A DNA stretch of 64,000 bases from positions 2,914,001 to 2,978,000 of the forward strand of contig NZ_VFNC01000002.1 of NCBI RefSeq assembly GCF_006715395.1, read 5' to 3'. The notes under the pieces were generated by a model. The model was not told where the DNA came from, did no database searches, and saw only the letters and a program-made list of their open reading frames with translations. Positions 60,529 through 64,000 of this stretch are shown here, one piece after another; the first letter of the stretch is position 1; each line of letters begins with the position of its first letter. This stretch comes from Streptomyces sp. SLBN-31. GTDB taxonomy: Bacteria > Actinomycetota > Actinomycetes > Streptomycetales > Streptomycetaceae. Made by a program: the position numbers and the translations under genes.

Positions 60529-62181
60529 TCAGGAGGCTTCGGTGCGGATGCGGCGCAGGCGGTGCATGACGTCGTTGGCGCCGCGTCCGAAGTAGTCGTG
60601 CAGGGTGCGGTACTCGGCGTAGAGGCGGTCGTAGGCCGCGGCCCGGTGCGGGTCGGGGAGGTGGACACCGCGCTCGACCTTGCCCATCGCCCGGGCGGCG
60701 ATACGGATGTCGGGGTAGGCGCCCGCCGCGACGGCCGCGTGCGTCGCCGCGCCCAGCGCGGGGCCCTGGGCGGAGGCGATGACGCTCAGCGGACGGCGGG
60801 TGACGTCGGCGTAGATCTGCATGAGCAGGGCGTTCTTGGTCAGCCCGCCCGCGACGATGAGCTCCTGGACGGGGACCCCGGCGCTCTCGAAGGCCTCGAT
60901 GATGGTCCGGGTGCCGAAGGCGGTCGCCTCCAGCAGGGCGCGGTAGATGTCCTCGGGGCGGGTGGCCAGGGTCTGGCCCACGATCACACCGCTGAGGTCG
61001 TGGTCGACCAGGACCGAGCGGTTGCCGCTGTGCCAGTCCAGGGCGATGAGCCCGTGCTCGCCGACCTTCTGCCGGGCGGCGAGGCCGGTCAGGTACTCGT
61101 GCGGGTCCTGCCCGGCCGCCTGGGCCGCGGCGGCGTACCCGGCGGGAAAGCCGGTGCGTACGAACCAGCCGAAGATGTCACCGACCCCGCTCTGCCCCGC
61201 CTCATAACCCCACAGGCCCGGCAGGATTCCGCCGTCGACGATGCCGCACATCCCGGGCACCGTGCCGTAGTGGTCGGAACTCATCACATGACAGGTCGAG
61301 GTGCCCATGATCGCGACCATCTGCCCCGGCTCCACCGCCACCGCCGCCGGGGCCGTCACATGCGCGTCCACATTGCCGACGCACACCGCGATGCCCTCCG
61401 GCAGGCCCGTCCAGGCCGCCGCCTCCGCGCCCAGCCCGCCTGCTCGATCGCCGAGTTGGGCGATGGGCTGGTCCAGCTTGTCGGCGACGAAGCCGGCGAA
61501 GTCCGGATGCAGCGCGGCCAGATACTCGCGGGAGGGATACCGGCTCTCCTGGTACTGGCCCTTGTACCCGGCCGTGCAGGCGTTGCGGACATACCTGCCG
61601 CACAGCCGCCACACGATCCAGTCCGCCGCCTCCAGCCACCGCTCGGTACGCCGGTAGACCTCCGGATCCTCCTCCAGCACCTGCAGCGCCTTGGCGAACT
61701 CCCACTCCGAGGAGACCTTCCCGCCGTACCGCTCCAGCCACGCCTCCTTGCGCTCCGCTGCCAGCGCGTTGATCCGGTCCGCCTGCCCCTGCGCGGCATG
61801 GTGCTTCCACAGCTTGGGATAGGCGTGCGGACGGCCCGCCAGCCCCGGCAGCTCACACAGCGGGGTGCCGTCGGCCAGCGCGGGCAGCACCGTGCACGCG
61901 GTGAAGTCCGTGCCGATCCCGATCACCTGCTCCGGCCGCACCCCCGCCGCCGCCAACGCCTCCGGTACGGCGGTGCGCAGCACGTCGATCCAGTCGGCCG
62001 GATCCTGAAGCGCCCAGTCCGGAGGCAGCTGCGTGCCGTCGGGCAGTTCCCGGTCCAGCACGGCGTGCGCGTAGACGTGCTCGGCCGACGCCAGTTCCGC
62101 GCCGTCGCCGACCCGCACCACCACCGCCCGTCCCGACAGCGTGCCGAAGTCGACTCCCACGACGCAGAGTTCGGGGTTCAT
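60529..62181 (-). CDS. araB: L-ribulokinase
   Basis: A 550-residue FGGY-family kinase that phosphorylates L-ribulose. [17 protein letters not shown] (phosphate 1), [43 protein letters not shown] and [23 protein letters not shown] match AraB closely. First gene of the araBAD-type operon. GGAAGGGTGG precedes the ATG. The operator at 62202-62215 lies just upstream. Confidence 0.96.
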   Translation of the reverse strand: MNPELCVVGVDFGTLSGRAVVVRVGDGAELASAEHVYAHAVLDRELPDGTQLPPDWALQDPADWIDVLRTAVPEALAAAGVRPEQVIGIGTDFTACTVLPALADGTPLCELPGLAGRPHAYPKLWKHHAAQGQADRINALAAERKEAWLERYGGKVSSEWEFAKALQVLEEDPEVYRRTERWLEAADWIVWRLCGRYVRNACTAGYKGQYQESRYPSREYLAALHPDFAGFVADKLDQPIAQLGDRAGGLGAEAAAWTGLPEGIAVCVGNVDAHVTAPAAVAVEPGQMVAIMGTSTCHVMSSDHYGTVPGMCGIVDGGILPGLWGYEAGQSGVGDIFGWFVRTGFPAGYAAAAQAAGQDPHEYLTGLAARQKVGEHGLIALDWHSGNRSVLVDHDLSGVIVGQTLATRPEDIYRALLEATAFGTRTIIEAFESAGVPVQELIVAGGLTKNALLMQIYADVTRRPLSVIASAQGPALGAATHAAVAAGAYPDIRIAARAMGKVERGVHLPDPHRAAAYDRLYAEYRTLHDYFGRGANDVMHRLRRIRTEAS

Positions 62182-62201
62182 CAGCCAGCCACCCTTCCAA
62201 T

Positions 62202-62215
62202 TGTTCGATATTTCG
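62202..62215. promoter_or_regulatory. Sugar-regulon operator, copy 3 (ara operon)
   Basis: On the minus strand CGAAATATCGAACA, identical to the site at 52008-52021. It lies 20 bases before the araB start, over the probable promoter/leader. Presumed binding site of an arabinose-responsive repressor. Confidence 0.72.
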
Positions 62216-62380
62216 ATCGGCGTTCGGAAACGTGACGCGAAGCGACGGCATCACCCCTCCATGGTGTCCGTGGGCGCGACCTGCGGGCATGGGCCGTCAG
62301 GTCCCGCGTGAAGGGTCGAACGGGGCCGATCCGGGCACCAGTTGGGTCGCGCTCGGCGCTTCGCAAGGTTTCGCCGGGAG

Positions 62381-62411
62381 TTGAACACCGTCACCCCGGC
62401 CCCCGTATCTA
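62381..62411 (+). promoter_or_regulatory. Possible promoter of the aminotransferase gene
   Basis: TTGAAC (62381-62386) and TATCTA (62406-62411) with a 19-bp spacer, about 85 bases before the start codon. The spacing is slightly long. Confidence 0.4.
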
Positions 62412-62496
62412 GGTGCGGCCCGTGCTCCCCCGCGCGGGCCACCCAAAGACGACGGGCCCGATCCTCCCCAGCGGGCCCGCCCCATACGGAGGTTCC

Positions 62497-64000
62497 ATGG
62501 CCGACAACGTCACCTCGCTGTTCCGCAGCACCGCGGCCCACAGTCCGTCGATGGCTGCGTTGGCGCGGGAGGGCGGCGACGGGGCCGGTCCGATCGACTT
62601 CTGTATCCCCTGCAATCCGTACTTCCCCACCCCGGCCATGTTCGAGGAGATGTCGGCCCGCCTCCGCGACATCATCACGTACTACCCGAGCAGTGCCGAC
62701 ACGATCACCGCCGAGCTGTGCGACCTGCTGCAGCTGCCGCCGCAGTGCGTGGCCATGGGCAACGGCTCGACCGAGCTGATCACCTGGATCGACCACCTGC
62801 TGGTCCGCGAGTCCCTCGCCATCCCCGTCCCCACCTTCGGCCGCTGGACCGACCAGCCGATGGAGACCGGCAAGCGGGTCGACATGTTCCCGCTGCAGGA
62901 GTCGAGCGGCTTCGCCCTGGACCTGGCCCAGTACGCCGAGTTCATACGCAAGCGGGGCACCCGGGTCGCGGTGGTCTGCAACCCGAACAACCCCGACGGC
63001 GGCTATCTGCACAAGCAGTCGCTCGTGCAGTTCATGGACGCGATGGCCGACCTGGACCTGGTCGTCGTCGACGAGTCGTTCCTGGAGTTCGCCGACGCGG
63101 AGGCCGAGCCGTCGGTCGTGCAGGAGGCGATGATCCGCCCCAACGTGGTCGTGCTGCGCAGCCTCGGCAAGAACTTCGGCCTGCACGGCATCCGCTTCGG
63201 CTACCTCGTCGCCAATCCCGCCCTGGCCGGCAAGGTCCGCTCGATGCTGCCCAAGTGGAACCTCAACTCCTTCGCCGAGCACGTGGTGTTCATGCTGAAG
63301 GAGCACGGCTCGGAGTACGCGCAGAGCCTGCAGCAGGTGCGCCGGGACCGCCTCGACATGGCCGGTCAGCTCTCCGCGCTGCCCGGGCTGACCGTCTATC
63401 CCTCCCAGGGCAACTTCCTCTTCGTGCGCCTTCCCGTGGGCGCCGAAGGCAGTGTGGTCCGGGACCGGATGCTCACCGAGCACCGGATCCTGGTCCGCGA
63501 GTGCGGCAACAAGATCGGTTCTTCCAGCCGCTTCCTGCGGCTCGTGGTGCGCCCCCAGACGGACGTGCGTCGCCTGGTGTCCGGCATGGAACAGGTGCTC
63601 TACGGGACCAGGAGGGGAGCCGCCGTGCCCGAGCTGGGCGCCGGGACCAGCTACAGCTCGGGTACGGCGGCCGTGGACCGGCTGGTCAGCGAGACCAACG
63701 GGGCCGGTATCCCGCTCGCCGCGCAGGCCTTCGCCGGGGGCGGGGTCGGGATGCCGATGCCGGTGCCCGCGGCGGCTCAGGCGGGGCCGCAGCCGGTGCC
63801 GACTCCCATGCAGGCGCCGGTACCCATGCAGGCGCCGGCTCCCATGCAGGCGCCCGCGCCGATGCCCGCGCCGGCGCCCGCTGCGATGCCGATGTCCGCG
63901 CCCGCGCCGGTGCCCGCCCCGATGCCGACTCCTGCTCCGATGCCGGCGCCCGCTCCCATGCCGGCCCCTGCTCCCATGCCGGCGGCAGCACCGATGGCGC
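62497..64000 (+). CDS. Class I/II PLP aminotransferase (HisC-like) with Pro/Ala/Met repeat tail, cut by window edge
   Basis: The visible part is about 500 residues. Residues 1-370 are a fold-type I aminotransferase of histidinol-phosphate aminotransferase type: CNPNNPDGGYL, VVVDESFLEF, the PLP lysine K225 in SLGKNFGLHGIRFGYL, and FLRLVVRP with the carboxylate-binding Arg. After residue about 418 comes a long Pro/Ala/Met/Gln tail (units PMQAPVP, PMQAPAP, PMPAPAP) still open at the edge. The ATG follows GGAGG. The tail is not part of any known aminotransferase domain, and a true amino-acid substrate is not certain. Confidence 0.85.
   Translation, partial: MADNVTSLFRSTAAHSPSMAALAREGGDGAGPIDFCIPCNPYFPTPAMFEEMSARLRDIITYYPSSADTITAELCDLLQLPPQCVAMGNGSTELITWIDHLLVRESLAIPVPTFGRWTDQPMETGKRVDMFPLQESSGFALDLAQYAEFIRKRGTRVAVVCNPNNPDGGYLHKQSLVQFMDAMADLDLVVVDESFLEFADAEAEPSVVQEAMIRPNVVVLRSLGKNFGLHGIRFGYLVANPALAGKVRSMLPKWNLNSFAEHVVFMLKEHGSEYAQSLQQVRRDRLDMAGQLSALPGLTVYPSQGNFLFVRLPVGAEGSVVRDRMLTEHRILVRECGNKIGSSSRFLRLVVRPQTDVRRLVSGMEQVLYGTRRGAAVPELGAGTSYSSGTAAVDRLVSETNGAGIPLAAQAFAGGGVGMPMPVPAAAQAGPQPVPTPMQAPVPMQAPAPMQAPAPMPAPAPAAMPMSAPAPVPAPMPTPAPMPAPAPMPAPAPMPAAAPMA

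Larger units (their letters stand above)
62182..62496. other. Divergent 315-bp region between araB and the aminotransferase gene
   Basis: Near araB it holds the operator (62202-62215) and further GAAC-type half-sites (TTTCCGAAC on the minus strand near 62222-62232). Near the aminotransferase it holds a possible promoter (62381-62411). No small gene was recognised. Confidence 0.5.

Overview
The window is a high-GC actinobacterial chromosome segment, almost certainly Streptomyces. The support is very high third-position GC, frequent GTG starts, genes that begin 6-7 bases after a -10 box with no ribosome binding site, and a gene order matching the Streptomyces coelicolor aceE-fasR-fabDHPF-DUF3145-SCO2400 neighbourhood. 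No rRNA, tRNA, CRISPR array or insertion sequence was seen. Fifty-six genes are called, plus one gene remnant. The genes at both window edges are cut.

Region 1 (1-12.2 kb) opens with the 5' part of a class A penicillin-binding protein and a small FmdB-type zinc ribbon. A tellurium-resistance (Ter) stress module follows: HAD phosphatase, a four-domain phosphoribosyltransferase fusion, an HpcH/HpaI lyase, two canonical TerD proteins, a TerD variant with a repeat tail, a TerA-like protein and a DUF475 (TerC-like) membrane protein. The enzyme genes fit the pathway proposed for Ter systems, which is thought to make a nucleoside-like metabolite. A peroxiredoxin and a DUF3052 protein lead to aceE.

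Region 2 (12.6-23.9 kb) holds aceE (homodimeric pyruvate dehydrogenase E1), a potassium channel, a TetR/MFS drug-efflux pair with overlapping divergent promoters, a DUF1023 hydrolase, a DUF4429/SHOCT protein, a MerR/aldo-keto reductase pair and a serine hydrolase.

Region 3 (23.9-29.8 kb) is the least familiar part. It is a tightly coupled three-gene cassette: a nucleosidase-pseudokinase fusion, a UPF1/DNA2-like SF1 helicase and a winged-helix protein of unknown function. It sits between housekeeping genes and looks like a nucleotide-targeting conflict or defence system. This is the main candidate for an undescribed system.

Region 4 (29.8-36.2 kb) has pirin, then fasR and fabD-fabH-acpP-fabF (type II fatty acid synthesis), then DUF3145.

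Region 5 (36.4-49.5 kb) is mixed: a GDSL-type lipoprotein, galM, a GH3 glycosidase with a divergent TetR, a YrdB-like protein, a RidA remnant, a secreted pyroglutamyl-peptidase-like protein lacking the expected cysteine, an EI24 protein, a serine hydrolase, Ohr, an oxidoreductase/MarR pair and an SCO2400-type membrane protein.

Region 6 (49.7-64 kb) is a pentose-use region: a sugar-acid dehydratase, a zinc dehydrogenase, a TIM-barrel protein, a ChvE/MmsA/MmsB importer and a secreted mutarotase, facing an araB-araA-araD operon. Three promoters share a near-identical 14-bp site, so one regulator, not encoded here, probably controls them together. A PLP aminotransferase with a Pro/Ala/Met repeat tail runs off the right edge.
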